Assembly: GCA_013823325.1 (NCBI GenBank)
Contig: PNLY01000009.1
Coordinates: forward strand, 1 to 64,000
Reading direction: 5' to 3'
DNA from: Methylobacterium sp.
GTDB taxonomy: Bacteria > Pseudomonadota > Alphaproteobacteria > Rhizobiales > Beijerinckiaceae
DNA length: 64,000 nt
The notes beneath the pieces were generated by a model. It was given only the letters and a program-made list of their open reading frames with translations. It was not told where the DNA came from and did not search any database. The first letter of the stretch is position 1. Each line of letters starts with the position of its first letter. A program made the translations under genes and the position numbers. This document shows positions 7,725 to 15,986 of this stretch, piece by piece.

Positions 7725-9016
7725 CCGCCGCCGCTATCCCGGCCGCCCAGCCCCGCTCGCCGGCGATGATCCGACGCGCCGTCATCTCCTCGGTGATCGG
7801 CAACGGGCTCGAATGGTACGACTTCCTGGTCTACGGCTTCTTCTCGACGATCATCGCGCAGGTCTTCTTCCCAAGCTCCGACCCGCTCGTCTCGGCGCTG
7901 TTGACGGCGGCGACCTTCGCGATCTCCTTCCTGGTCCGGCCGATCGGCGGCGTCCTGCTCAGCACTTACGCCGACCGCTTCGGCCGCAAGCCGATCCTGA
8001 CGGTGATGATCCTGATCATGGGATTCTCGACCGTGCTGATCGGGCTGACGCCGAGCTACGCCGCGATCGGCATGCTGGCGCCAATCCTGGTGATCGTCGC
8101 GCGCATCCTGCAGGGCATCTCGGTCGGCGCCGAATTCGCCAGCGCGACCGCCATGCTGGTCGAATACGCCCCGCCGCGGAAGAAGATGCTCTATGGCAGC
8201 TTTCAGATGTGCTCGCAGGCGCTGGCGCTCGCGCTCGCGGCCTTCTCCGGCTATGCGCTCTCGACGGCGATGACGCCGGAAGCCCTCCAGAACTGGGGCT
8301 GGCGCATCCCCTTCCTGCTGGGCTCGCTGATCACGCCGCTCGGCTTCTATATCCGCCGCTTCGTCGATGAATCGCCGGAATACGAGAAGGACAGCGGCCC
8401 GAAGGTCAAGCAGACGCCGTTCCTGACCGTGCTGGCCGAGCATCGCAGCGCCCTGCTGCGCAGCTGCGCCATCATGATCCCCGGCACCGCCTCGAACTAT
8501 GTCTGGTTCATCTTCCTGCCGGGCTATGTCGTGCGGCAATTGAAGCTACCCTTCACCAGCGCGATGCTGAGCTCGTTGATCGGCGGCATCCTGCTCTTCA
8601 TCTTCGTGCCGATCATGGGCCAGCTCGCCGATCGCTGGAACCCGCGCCGTGTCTGGCTCTGCGGTATGCTCGCCTTCGCGCTGCTGTCCTATCCGCTGCT
8701 GTCCTATGTCGTGGCGGTACCGAGCTTCGAGCGTCTCCTGATCGTGCAGGCGATCTGCGCTTTGCCGATCGCGGCGATTTGGGCGCCGACGCCGGGGCTG
8801 CTGGCCGGAATGTTTCCGACCACCGTCCGCTCGACCGGCATGTCGATCGCCTACAACATGGTGGTGCTGCTGTTCGGCGGGCTCGCGCCCTTCACCCTGA
8901 CCTGGCTGGTGGCCAAGACGGGATCGGACCTGTTGCCGTCCTATTACCTGCTCGCCTGCACGGGCCTGGCGCTGCTCGCGCTCTGGCAAGCCGATCGCGG
9001 CGAGGCCCGGCGTTGA
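7721..9016 (+). CDS. MFS transporter, metabolite:H+ symporter family
   Basis: A 431-residue, 12-helix major facilitator of the metabolite:proton symporter group (like ProP, ShiA and the citrate and dicarboxylate carriers). The hallmark NGLEWYDFLVYG is in the first helix and the helix 2-3 loop has DRFGRKP. The segment GISVGAEFASATAMLVEYAP is typical of the group. It begins inside the stop codon of the amidohydrolase (ATGA overlap) and is followed after 57 bases by a MarR gene. This is consistent with a substrate-inducible import and hydrolysis operon for an acylated amino acid or similar organic acid. Confidence 0.92.
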   Translation: MTAAAIPAAQPRSPAMIRRAVISSVIGNGLEWYDFLVYGFFSTIIAQVFFPSSDPLVSALLTAATFAISFLVRPIGGVLLSTYADRFGRKPILTVMILIMGFSTVLIGLTPSYAAIGMLAPILVIVARILQGISVGAEFASATAMLVEYAPPRKKMLYGSFQMCSQALALALAAFSGYALSTAMTPEALQNWGWRIPFLLGSLITPLGFYIRRFVDESPEYEKDSGPKVKQTPFLTVLAEHRSALLRSCAIMIPGTASNYVWFIFLPGYVVRQLKLPFTSAMLSSLIGGILLFIFVPIMGQLADRWNPRRVWLCGMLAFALLSYPLLSYVVAVPSFERLLIVQAICALPIAAIWAPTPGLLAGMFPTTVRSTGMSIAYNMVVLLFGGLAPFTLTWLVAKTGSDLLPSYYLLACTGLALLALWQADRGEARR

Positions 9017-9073
9017 GCCGGGCCTGCGAAGTCGGCTAGGACTGGCGCAGCCAGTACGAGAAGGAGGCTCGAC

Positions 9074-9496
9074 CTGCCCGAATCGTTCCTGACCTTCCGG
9101 ATCGACCAGGTCAACCAGACCGCGATGGCGCGCGCCTCGCGGGTCTACAAGGAGAAACTCGGCCTGAACATTCGCGAATTGCGGGTGATCAGGACGATCG
9201 GCGACCGGCCCGGCCTCTCGTCCAAGGCACTGTCGGAGGCCAGCTTCATCGAGCAGACGCTGGTCTCCAAGCATCTGCGCAAGCTCATTGCCGAGGGCTA
9301 TATCCGGCGCGATCTCGAAAACGCCGATGCGCGGCGCGTGGCGCTGCGCCTGACAGCGAAGGGCGAGAGCGTCAGGCAGGAGGCCGACCGGCTCGGCGAG
9401 GTGATGGAACGCGACTTCCTCTCCGCACTCACGCCGGACGAGCTCGCGGTCTTCAACCGCTGCATCGCCAAGCTGAGGGGCTGGGGGGCGTCGTAA
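9074..9496 (+). CDS. MarR family transcriptional regulator
   Basis: A 140-residue MarR-type winged-helix regulator: an N-terminal dimerisation helix (SFLTFRIDQVNQTAMARAS), the winged helix with LRVIRTIGDRPG, the recognition helix with TLVSKHLRKL, and the wing in ENADARRVALRLT. I place the start at CTG 9074, because AAGGAGG (9061-9067) sits six bases before it and the translation there has the usual MarR N-terminal helix. ATG 9125 has no such site and would cut that helix. CTG starts are rare, so this is worth confirming. It probably binds the palindrome at 6514-6526 and senses the operon's substrate. Confidence 0.87.
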   Translation: MPESFLTFRIDQVNQTAMARASRVYKEKLGLNIRELRVIRTIGDRPGLSSKALSEASFIEQTLVSKHLRKLIAEGYIRRDLENADARRVALRLTAKGESVRQEADRLGEVMERDFLSALTPDELAVFNRCIAKLRGWGAS

Positions 9497-9592
9497 AGCG
9501 TTGCCGCTGAATCGCAGAGCCGAGCCGCGCTTTCGTCCACCGCACCAGCATGGTTAGGTGCAAGACGCCCGCCCTGCTTCGAGTCCTCCCGC

Positions 9593-10480
9593 ATGAATTC
9601 CGATACCGGCTTCCGCTCCCATTTCATCAGCGCCCGTGACGGGCTGAAGCTGCATGTCCGCGAATATGGGCCGCAAGCGGCTTCCTTACTGCCGATCATC
9701 TGCCTGCCTGGACTCGCCCGCACCTCCGCCGATTTCCACGAGCTCGCGCTGGCGCTGGCGGAGGACGGACCGCGGCGGGTGCTGGCGCTCGACTATCGTG
9801 GCCGCGGCCGCTCCGACTACGCCAAGGACTGGCACGACTACGACATCCGCGTCGAACTCGACGACCTCATGCAGGTCCTGGCGGCGACCGGGGTCGAGGA
9901 CGGCGTCTTCGTCGGAACCTCGCGCGGCGGACTCCTGACCATGGCACTGGCGGCGGCACGGCCGGCGGCGATCCGCGGCGCCGTCCTCAACGATGTCGGG
10001 CCGGTGATCGATGCGCGCGGGCTGCTGCGCATCCGCGGCTATGTCGGCAAGCTGCCGACGCCACGCAGCTTCGCCGAGGGCGCCGAGATCCTGAAGCGGC
10101 TCTCGGACCAGCAATTCCCGATCTTCGGTGAGGCCGAATGGGAGATCATGGCGCGCCGGACCTGGACGGAGCGCAACGGCGCGCTGGTGCCGGACTATGA
10201 TCCGCGTCTGCTGAAGACCCTGGAGGAACTCGACCTGGAGGCGCCGCTACCCGAGCTCTGGCCCTATTTCGCGGCGCTGAACCATGTCCCGGTGCTGGCG
10301 ATCCGCGGCGAGAACTCCGATTTGCTGGCCGAGAAGACACTGGAGGAGATGGGGCAGCGCCACCCGCGCTGCGAGACCTTCACCGCGCCAGGCCAGGGCC
10401 ACGCTCCCCTGCTCGGCAGCAAGGACATGATCCGCCGCATCGGCAAGCTGATCGCGAAGGCAGAGAAGCAGGCGGCCTGA
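9593..10480 (+). CDS. Alpha/beta hydrolase
   Basis: A 295-residue alpha/beta-hydrolase-fold enzyme. The oxyanion loop region reads CLPGLARTSADF, the nucleophile elbow is GTSRGG, the acid follows in AIRGENSDLL and the catalytic His is in GQGHAPLL. DYRGRGRSDYA is typical of the epoxide hydrolase / haloperoxidase / esterase branch. There is no signal peptide, so it is cytoplasmic. It lies 96 bases after the MarR gene and ends four bases from the convergent helix-hairpin-helix gene. The substrate is unassigned. Confidence 0.9.
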   Translation: MNSDTGFRSHFISARDGLKLHVREYGPQAASLLPIICLPGLARTSADFHELALALAEDGPRRVLALDYRGRGRSDYAKDWHDYDIRVELDDLMQVLAATGVEDGVFVGTSRGGLLTMALAAARPAAIRGAVLNDVGPVIDARGLLRIRGYVGKLPTPRSFAEGAEILKRLSDQQFPIFGEAEWEIMARRTWTERNGALVPDYDPRLLKTLEELDLEAPLPELWPYFAALNHVPVLAIRGENSDLLAEKTLEEMGQRHPRCETFTAPGQGHAPLLGSKDMIRRIGKLIAKAEKQAA

Positions 10481-10484
10481 CCGT

Positions 10485-11498
10485 TCAGCGCTTCCGCTTG
10501 CGCTTCTTCGCCTTGACCGCCCGCGAATGCTCGGTCTCGCCGCCAGCGGCAAGGATCTTGGCCTCGGCCTGCCATTGCTCGGCGACATCGCGGCCCGGGA
10601 AGCCGGTATGATGGGCGAGGAAGCGCAACTCGTCAGGTCCCAGCGCGACAATCTGATCGAAATGCCAGATGCCGAGTGTGTTCAGCGTCTCGGCGATCGC
10701 AGGGCCGACGCCGTCGATCAGCCCGAGATCGTCCGGCTTGCCACCGCGCGCACCCGGCAAGAGGTTGCCCGGCCGCTTGCCTTCGAGCGCTGCGCCGGAG
10801 AGCGGTACCGCCGTCACCGGCTCGACCGTCGTCGCGGTTCGCGCCAGCGCGGCCGCTTGTTCCACCCAGTCCTCGCGCTCGATCCGACCGGGAAAGGCGA
10901 GATAAGTGCCGACCCACTCGACGTTTTCGGGCGTCCAGGCGGCGATCTGGCTGAAATGCCAGATGCCCAGCGCATGCAGGCGTGTCTCGTTCTGCGGGCC
11001 AATCCCCTTGATCAGCTTGAGATCGTCGGCCTGCCCGCCGCGGGCAGCGGTAAAACCGGCGGGGCGCTTGCCGGCGATCGCGTCCTCGCCATCGACCTTC
11101 GGCATTGGCGCCGGTTTGCCGGTCGCTACCTCAGCAGGCTTCGCGGGCACGAGCGGTGCGGGAAGCGCCGGAGCCGGTTGCGGCAAGGCAAGGCGCGGTG
11201 CCGGCGCGGCGAGTGCCGGGAGTGCCTCGCCTTCACCAGCGAACAGGCTGCCGATCAGGCAACCGGCGGCGTAAGCGAGCAGATAGAGCAGCGCGGTCTC
11301 GATCCAGAACGCCGCCTGATCGTTGACCAGCCGGAGCCAGACAAGCGCCGCCAGAGCAGCCCAGAGCATGGCGAGAGCAGCGACCGGACCACTGGCGAAG
11401 CCGCGCGGGCCGCCGCGGCCGGTCAGCCAGCCGAAGACCAGGCCCATCGCGAAGGCGGCGAGGAGGAACCAGGCGAACTGGGTCGCGAGATAGAGCAT
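10485..11498 (-). CDS. Membrane protein with two helix-hairpin-helix domains
   Basis: A 337-residue protein in three parts. Residues 1-90 hold about three membrane helices with a small glycine-rich cytoplasmic loop. Residues 90-140 are a Pro/Ala linker. The rest carries two copies of a helix-hairpin-helix-like unit: DDLKLIKGIGPQNETRLHALGIWHFSQIAAW and DDLGLIDGVGPAIAETLNTLG followed by IWHFDQIVAL. Each copy is preceded by GKRP and RGG. The tail is KAKKRKRKR. The unit resembles the one annotated in some proteins as NADH dehydrogenase subunit E-like, but no redox ligands are present. It starts ten bases after the OmpA-like gene, so it forms an operon with it. Its function is unknown. Confidence 0.8.
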   Translation of the reverse strand: MLYLATQFAWFLLAAFAMGLVFGWLTGRGGPRGFASGPVAALAMLWAALAALVWLRLVNDQAAFWIETALLYLLAYAAGCLIGSLFAGEGEALPALAAPAPRLALPQPAPALPAPLVPAKPAEVATGKPAPMPKVDGEDAIAGKRPAGFTAARGGQADDLKLIKGIGPQNETRLHALGIWHFSQIAAWTPENVEWVGTYLAFPGRIEREDWVEQAAALARTATTVEPVTAVPLSGAALEGKRPGNLLPGARGGKPDDLGLIDGVGPAIAETLNTLGIWHFDQIVALGPDELRFLAHHTGFPGRDVAEQWQAEAKILAAGGETEHSRAVKAKKRKRKR

Positions 11499-11508
11499 CG
11501 CCAGTCTC

Positions 11509-13836
11509 CTATTTCGACACGGTGAACTGGACGCGGCGGTTCTTCACCCGCGCCTCCGGATCGCCATGGGCAACCAGCGGCCGATCGGTGCCGTAGCCCT
11601 TGACCTCGAGCTGGGCCGGGCCGATGCCGCGGCGCAGCAGCTCCTCGCGAACCCGCAACGCCCGCCGGTTCGACAGGTCGAGATTGTTGAAGCCGCTGCG
11701 CTCGCCATCGAGATTGGCGTGCCCCTCGATGGTGACGCGCGAGGTCGGGCACTGCTTGAGGATGGCGGCCGCCTCGGTCATGGCCCGCTCCGTCACCGGA
11801 TCGAGCGTCACCACAGCGGTCCCCTGGCCGAACATCACGTAGTAGCGCTGGGTCAACGCATCGAGCTCGTTCTGGCAGGTGCTCGGCGGATCGATGACGC
11901 AGCCGGTCTGGCGCATCCCGACCTCGGCCTTGCCGGAGAAGCCGTCAGGCAGGCCACTCGCCAGATTGGTCTCGACCTCGTCGCGGATCAGCCCGCGGCA
12001 GGTCAATCCGCGGACATTGACCTCGCGATCGACCACGCTGGCCGAGCCCAGATCGAGCCGCAGCAGATCCTGCACCACACCACGTGCGGCAACCCCGAAC
12101 CCGGTCGGCGCCGCCGGCAGGATCTCGGTCTCGTCGCTGATCCGGCCACGCAAAGGCGAGGCCTCGATCAGCGTCGCGATCGCCTCCTTGGCCGCCGTGT
12201 CGGGCAAATAGCCGCTGAGATAGCCGCCGGACCTGTCGATCGAGGCACTGAAGCCGTAGCTGAGCAAGGTGAGCGCCGGCCGGCCCGAAAGCGCGAGCCC
12301 TGCCGGCAGCACCTTGCCCTTCAGGGTGTCCTCCAAGGCTTGCCAGCCGGCCTTGTCCGCCACCGCGCCGGTGAGGCTGAGGGCGGATCCGGCCAGCGAG
12401 ACGCTGCCTTGCGCCATCTTGCCGAGGAGACCGAGGGCAAAACGCGTCGCCTCGCCATAGTCGGGACCACCGCGCGGGCTCGCCTCGATCACGGTCCGGT
12501 CGACGACCTGGCCGCCGGATAGCGCCGCACGCGCCGCCTCTAGCACGGCCGCCTTGGCCGCCGCATCGGGCGCCGCGCCTGATAGGACGATACCGCTTGC
12601 GGATTTCTCGGCGCGCCATTGCAGCGGCCGCGGTGCGACGGACGGCGCAGGCTGCGGCTCGGTGGTTGCAGCCGGGCTCGGCGCCGCCGGGACCGGGGCC
12701 GATGGCTGGCTGACTGGCGCAGGCGCACTCGGAGCCAGCGGTGCAGGTGGCGGTGCGTCGGTCGATGGGGCGGGCACCGGCTCGCTCCTGGGCGCCGGTG
12801 GCGGAGGCGGCGGGCAGGCGATGCTGGCGAGCGCGACCGAATCGGGGCCGTCGCCCTGCGCGATGTTCAGCTTCAACGCCTCGCAAGCCTCGTGGTCTGC
12901 GGGCCCTTGCCCCGAAATGCGATACGCGTCGCCCTCGATCTCGGCCTTGCCGCTGCGCAGGCGCGCGAGATCGGCGACCGCGCGCGCCACCCTGATCGCG
13001 AAGGCGGGCGGCTCGCCGGCGGCCAGCAGCATGCGGTCGTTCACCACAGCGCCCGAAGGGAAAGCCCGGCCGAGCAGCGCGGCGATCTCGCGGCGCATCG
13101 CATCGGAAGGGTAGTAGCCGGTGACCGTGATCGCGCCGGATGCGCTCCTCTCGGCGCTCCAGCGATAGGGGCTCACCGTCGCCGCGGTGAGCATGCAATC
13201 GACACGGGTGAAGCCCTTCGGAGGGGCGGCCGCAGCGGATTCGCGCAAGGCCTGGAAGCTCTCTGGCGTCGCGGCGGTGCCTTCGACGCAATAACGGGCA
13301 TCGTCGAGGGCGACCTTGCCGGCGGAGAGCCGGCCGAGATCGCGCATCAATGCGCCCGTAAGCTCGGCGAAACCGACCGGAGCGCCGAAAGCGACCTTCT
13401 GCTGGTCGTCGACCTTCAACTCCGCGCTCAATGCCCGAGCCGCCGACAGGGTCGCCATGGCGGCTGCCTCGTCCGGCACGAAGCCGGACAGTGTCACGAG
13501 GCTGCCTTGCCGCGTCGCCGACCAGCTATAGGGCTTCTGGGCAATGACCTGCGTCAGCCCGCCGAGCACGCGCCGGACGCCGAATTCCGATTGCAGCTGA
13601 GCCAGCGCCTTGCTGGCGCCGTCGGCCGTGACGGCCTCACCGTCGAGATAGACGTCGCGACCGCTGACGCGGACCGAGACGCCGCGCGCGCCCGACGCCG
13701 ATCCCGCCACCGCGCTCACCGCGAGTGCCCTCGCCTCGATATCGCGGCGGACCGGCTCGGTGTTCAGCGCATTGGCGGCCGCCCAGACCAAGGACAGCGG
13801 AACAAGCCCCCAGAGCCAACCGGCCTGCCGCGCCAT
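11509..13836 (-). CDS. OmpA-family protein with four BON-like tandem repeats
   Basis: A 775-residue envelope protein. An N-terminal hydrophobic helix (residues 6-24) anchors or exports it. A first BON-like unit is at about 28-100. Four related units of about 120 residues begin near 102, 223, 404 and 526, each opening with Tyr/Leu-x-Trp/Phe-x-Ala and then SG or TG and a Pro-Asp/Ser/Asp turn. A Pro/Ala linker (about 340-402) separates units two and three. The OmpA C-terminal peptidoglycan-binding domain occupies about 655-775, with EGHANLDG, NLDLSNRRA and the final VKNRRVQF. ATG 13836 is the best start; ATG 13917 in frame is possible. It is likely periplasmic, tethered to peptidoglycan. Confidence 0.85.
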   Translation of the reverse strand: MARQAGWLWGLVPLSLVWAAANALNTEPVRRDIEARALAVSAVAGSASGARGVSVRVSGRDVYLDGEAVTADGASKALAQLQSEFGVRRVLGGLTQVIAQKPYSWSATRQGSLVTLSGFVPDEAAAMATLSAARALSAELKVDDQQKVAFGAPVGFAELTGALMRDLGRLSAGKVALDDARYCVEGTAATPESFQALRESAAAAPPKGFTRVDCMLTAATVSPYRWSAERSASGAITVTGYYPSDAMRREIAALLGRAFPSGAVVNDRMLLAAGEPPAFAIRVARAVADLARLRSGKAEIEGDAYRISGQGPADHEACEALKLNIAQGDGPDSVALASIACPPPPPPAPRSEPVPAPSTDAPPPAPLAPSAPAPVSQPSAPVPAAPSPAATTEPQPAPSVAPRPLQWRAEKSASGIVLSGAAPDAAAKAAVLEAARAALSGGQVVDRTVIEASPRGGPDYGEATRFALGLLGKMAQGSVSLAGSALSLTGAVADKAGWQALEDTLKGKVLPAGLALSGRPALTLLSYGFSASIDRSGGYLSGYLPDTAAKEAIATLIEASPLRGRISDETEILPAAPTGFGVAARGVVQDLLRLDLGSASVVDREVNVRGLTCRGLIRDEVETNLASGLPDGFSGKAEVGMRQTGCVIDPPSTCQNELDALTQRYYVMFGQGTAVVTLDPVTERAMTEAAAILKQCPTSRVTIEGHANLDGERSGFNNLDLSNRRALRVREELLRRGIGPAQLEVKGYGTDRPLVAHGDPEARVKNRRVQFTVSK

Positions 13837-13991
13837 GCCGAAATCCCCGCCTCGTCCAAGGGCCGCCCGCATCGAATCCCGACGCCTGCAACCCATTCCA
13901 ATCACGCCCCATCGCATCCTTGAGTCAAGCAAGGGACAGTCTGCCCTTGTGACGATCAGATAGTGTTTCCGCGCTGTGAGGCTCAGCCCCA

Positions 13992-14025
13992 AAACGAAAG
14001 AAGCCCCGGGTTTCCCCGGGGCTTC
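13992..14025 (-). terminator. Rho-independent terminator of the porin gene
   Basis: An 11-base perfect stem (GAAGCCCCGGG with CCCGGGGCTTC, 14000-14025) with a four-base loop lies 22 bases past the end of the full porin reading frame. Read on the minus strand it is followed by TTTCGTTTT. Its survival next to the interrupted porin shows the original gene end. Confidence 0.85.
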
Positions 14026-14047
14026 CCTTGAACGATCGGAAGATCGA

Positions 14048-15439
14048 TCAGAAGTCGCGCTGGATGCGGAGGCGGCCAGCCCAAGCGTCGTCGTTCTTGA
14101 TGCCGAAGCCAGCGACGCGAGCGCCGTTGTTGTCGACCGGCAGAACGCGCGAGGCGAGCTCGGTGCGGGTGTAGAGCACCTCGACACCGATATCGAGACC
14201 CGAAACCGGCGACCAGATCAGGTTACCAGCAACGATGAGCTCCTTCGGATCAAGCGAGCGGATCGGGGCGCCGGCAGCGTAGAAGCCAGCAGCCTGGGTG
14301 TAGCCCAGCTTCAGCTACGAGTACGAAGCGACCAGTTCCGAACGCAGGGTCGGGGTCCAGAAGTGACGCAGGGCAGCCACGACCGACCAGCCGGTCGAGT
14401 TCTTGGTGTTGCCCAGAGCGGTCACGCCGATATCGCCGATCACGAGCTGGTTGCCAGCGACCGAGGAGGTGAGGCGGCCCGAACCGTACTGACCACCCCA
14501 GCCGAGGTAGCCGAGAGCGCCGTCAGCATAGGCGGCCTGCAGGAACAGGTGATCGCCAGCCGCAAGCATCGGCAGGTTGATCTTCACGCCGCCCTGGATG
14601 GCCCAGCCGTACTCGTCCGCGCTGTTCTGGACGATGTTGCCGAGAGCGTCGACGGTCGAGAGGACCTTGCGCTGGGTGAGAGCGCCCGACAGCTGAGCGG
14701 AGCCCCAGCCCTGATCGACGCGCAGCGAGGCGACGACATCCGGGAAGTCCTGACCGGCGAGAGCCAGACCAGCGCCGGTGAAGCGGCCGAAGGCGCCGTT
14801 TTCACGCTGGCCGGTACCGGTGTTGCGATCTTCCAACGAGACCGTGGCCGAGAAGCCCGAACCGAAGGTGGCGGTGTAGGCCAACAGGTTGAGGCGCGAG
14901 TCAGCCGTACGGAAGGTCGAGAAGGTCAGGTCGTTCGCGTAGAAGTCGAAGAACGACTGAGCGCGACCGGCGGTGATCGGACCGAACTGGACGAAGGCCA
15001 GGTCGAGATTCGAAGCCGTGCCAGCGCCAGCAGCGCCGTTACGAGCCTGACCCGGGGCGATGATGCCCTGGTTGCCGCCGATGGTGCCGGCATAGAAGCC
15101 CGAGCTGTTGGTCAGCTCGTAGCGGAAGAACGTACGCAGCGTGCCGTAAGCGGTCGCGGTGCGGGCGTCGACGTTCAGGCGACCGCGGGCGCGGGTGCCG
15201 TAGGCGTCCTGGCTGCTGCCGTAGCGGGTGCCGACCGTGTATTCAGCACGGACACGACCACCGACGCGCAGGCAGGTGTCGGTGCCCGGGATGTAGAAGA
15301 AGCCCGCGCCATAGGCGGAGCAGACGCGAACGTACTCGACCGGAGCGGCCTTCCGCGAAGGAAGGTCAGCGGCCTGAGCCCCGGCAACCGCGGCGATGCC
15401 GGCGGCGGAACCGAGGAGGAGGCTCTTGACGAGCTTCAT
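14048..15439 (-). pseudogene. Porin gene interrupted by one in-frame TAG
   Basis: A porin of the Hyphomicrobiales porin family (trimeric outer-membrane diffusion channel). The N-terminal signal ends in GAQA before ADLPSRKAAP; YVRVCSAYGAGFFYIPG and CLRVGGRVRAEY follow. Translation from ATG 15439 (GGAGGT six bases upstream) stops after 374 residues at TAG, 14317-14315. The same frame then continues without another stop for 88 codons to TGA at 14050-14048, encoding LKLGYTQAAGFYAAG, a strand with LIWSPVSGLDIGVEVLYTRTEL trimmed here, and a terminal RLRIQRDF ending in the Phe needed for barrel assembly. So one base change splits an otherwise complete 462-residue gene. A sequencing error or suppression is possible. 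As read, the product lacks its last strands and should not assemble. Confidence 0.85.
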
Positions 15440-15986
15440 TTGATTACCTCCAAAAGAGTTTCGAGACCCTCGGGCGTCGGCGTGTTCCTAATCGGTGGCC
15501 CCAGGAGACCTGTCCGATAAACCCGCCTATCCCGGTCTTTCGCCCGCGTCCCCGAACCGTTCGGAGGCGAAGACGAAAAACAGCGACCGGGAACGTCCCG
15601 CCGCACAATCACCATTACGAATGCCCGGCCTCCGATCAACCACGATCACGCCACAGTCCCCGCCAAGGACCCGCTTTACCCCCTTGTGTTGCAGTCGAGC
15701 CACGCTTTGACCGGCGAACTTAAGAGAGCGTTAACCGAACAGGGCCGTTTGCGAGCTTCCCGGAGCGCCTCGCCGGCGAATCTCGTGCGTCCGGGCCTGC
15801 TCCTGAGTCGCCTGCCGGCGCCGCGCACCAGAACGAATCTCTTCGTCATTCCAGCCGTAACGAACCGGGGCGCCGGGATCCGCCGCGAGGAACTGGGCTC
15901 TACGACGGATTCCGGCGCTGCGCGGCTTCGCCGCTCGTCCTGAATGAAAGGGAGGCTCCGGCGCACGCCGGAGCGAACGCGGGACG
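15440..15986. other. Intergenic region upstream of the porin
   Basis: I see no gene in these 547 bases. The part next to the porin must hold its promoter and carries a strong Shine-Dalgarno sequence (GGAGGT on the minus strand, 15446-15451). The stretch 15846-15946 is bounded by TCATTC and GAATGA and contains CGGCTTCGCCG. It resembles, in composition and inverted ends, the palindromic intergenic repeats at 38242-38351 and 46663-46806. Confidence 0.6.
15956..15973 (-). terminator. Hairpin after tamB
   Basis: CTCCGGCG and CGCCGGAG pair around a two-base centre, 13 bases after the tamB stop. On the minus strand it is followed by CCTCCCTTTC, a poor T-tract. Termination is plausible but not certain. 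Confidence 0.45.

Noticed and set aside
10485..11498. Calling the helix-hairpin-helix protein a NADH dehydrogenase subunit
   Set aside because: The name is propagated from a shared domain; no Cys ligands for an iron-sulfur cluster are present and no complex I genes are nearby.
14315..15439. Treating the 374-residue porin as complete
   Set aside because: The frame continues past the TAG with typical porin C-terminal sequence ending in Phe and a terminator, so the natural end is at 14048.
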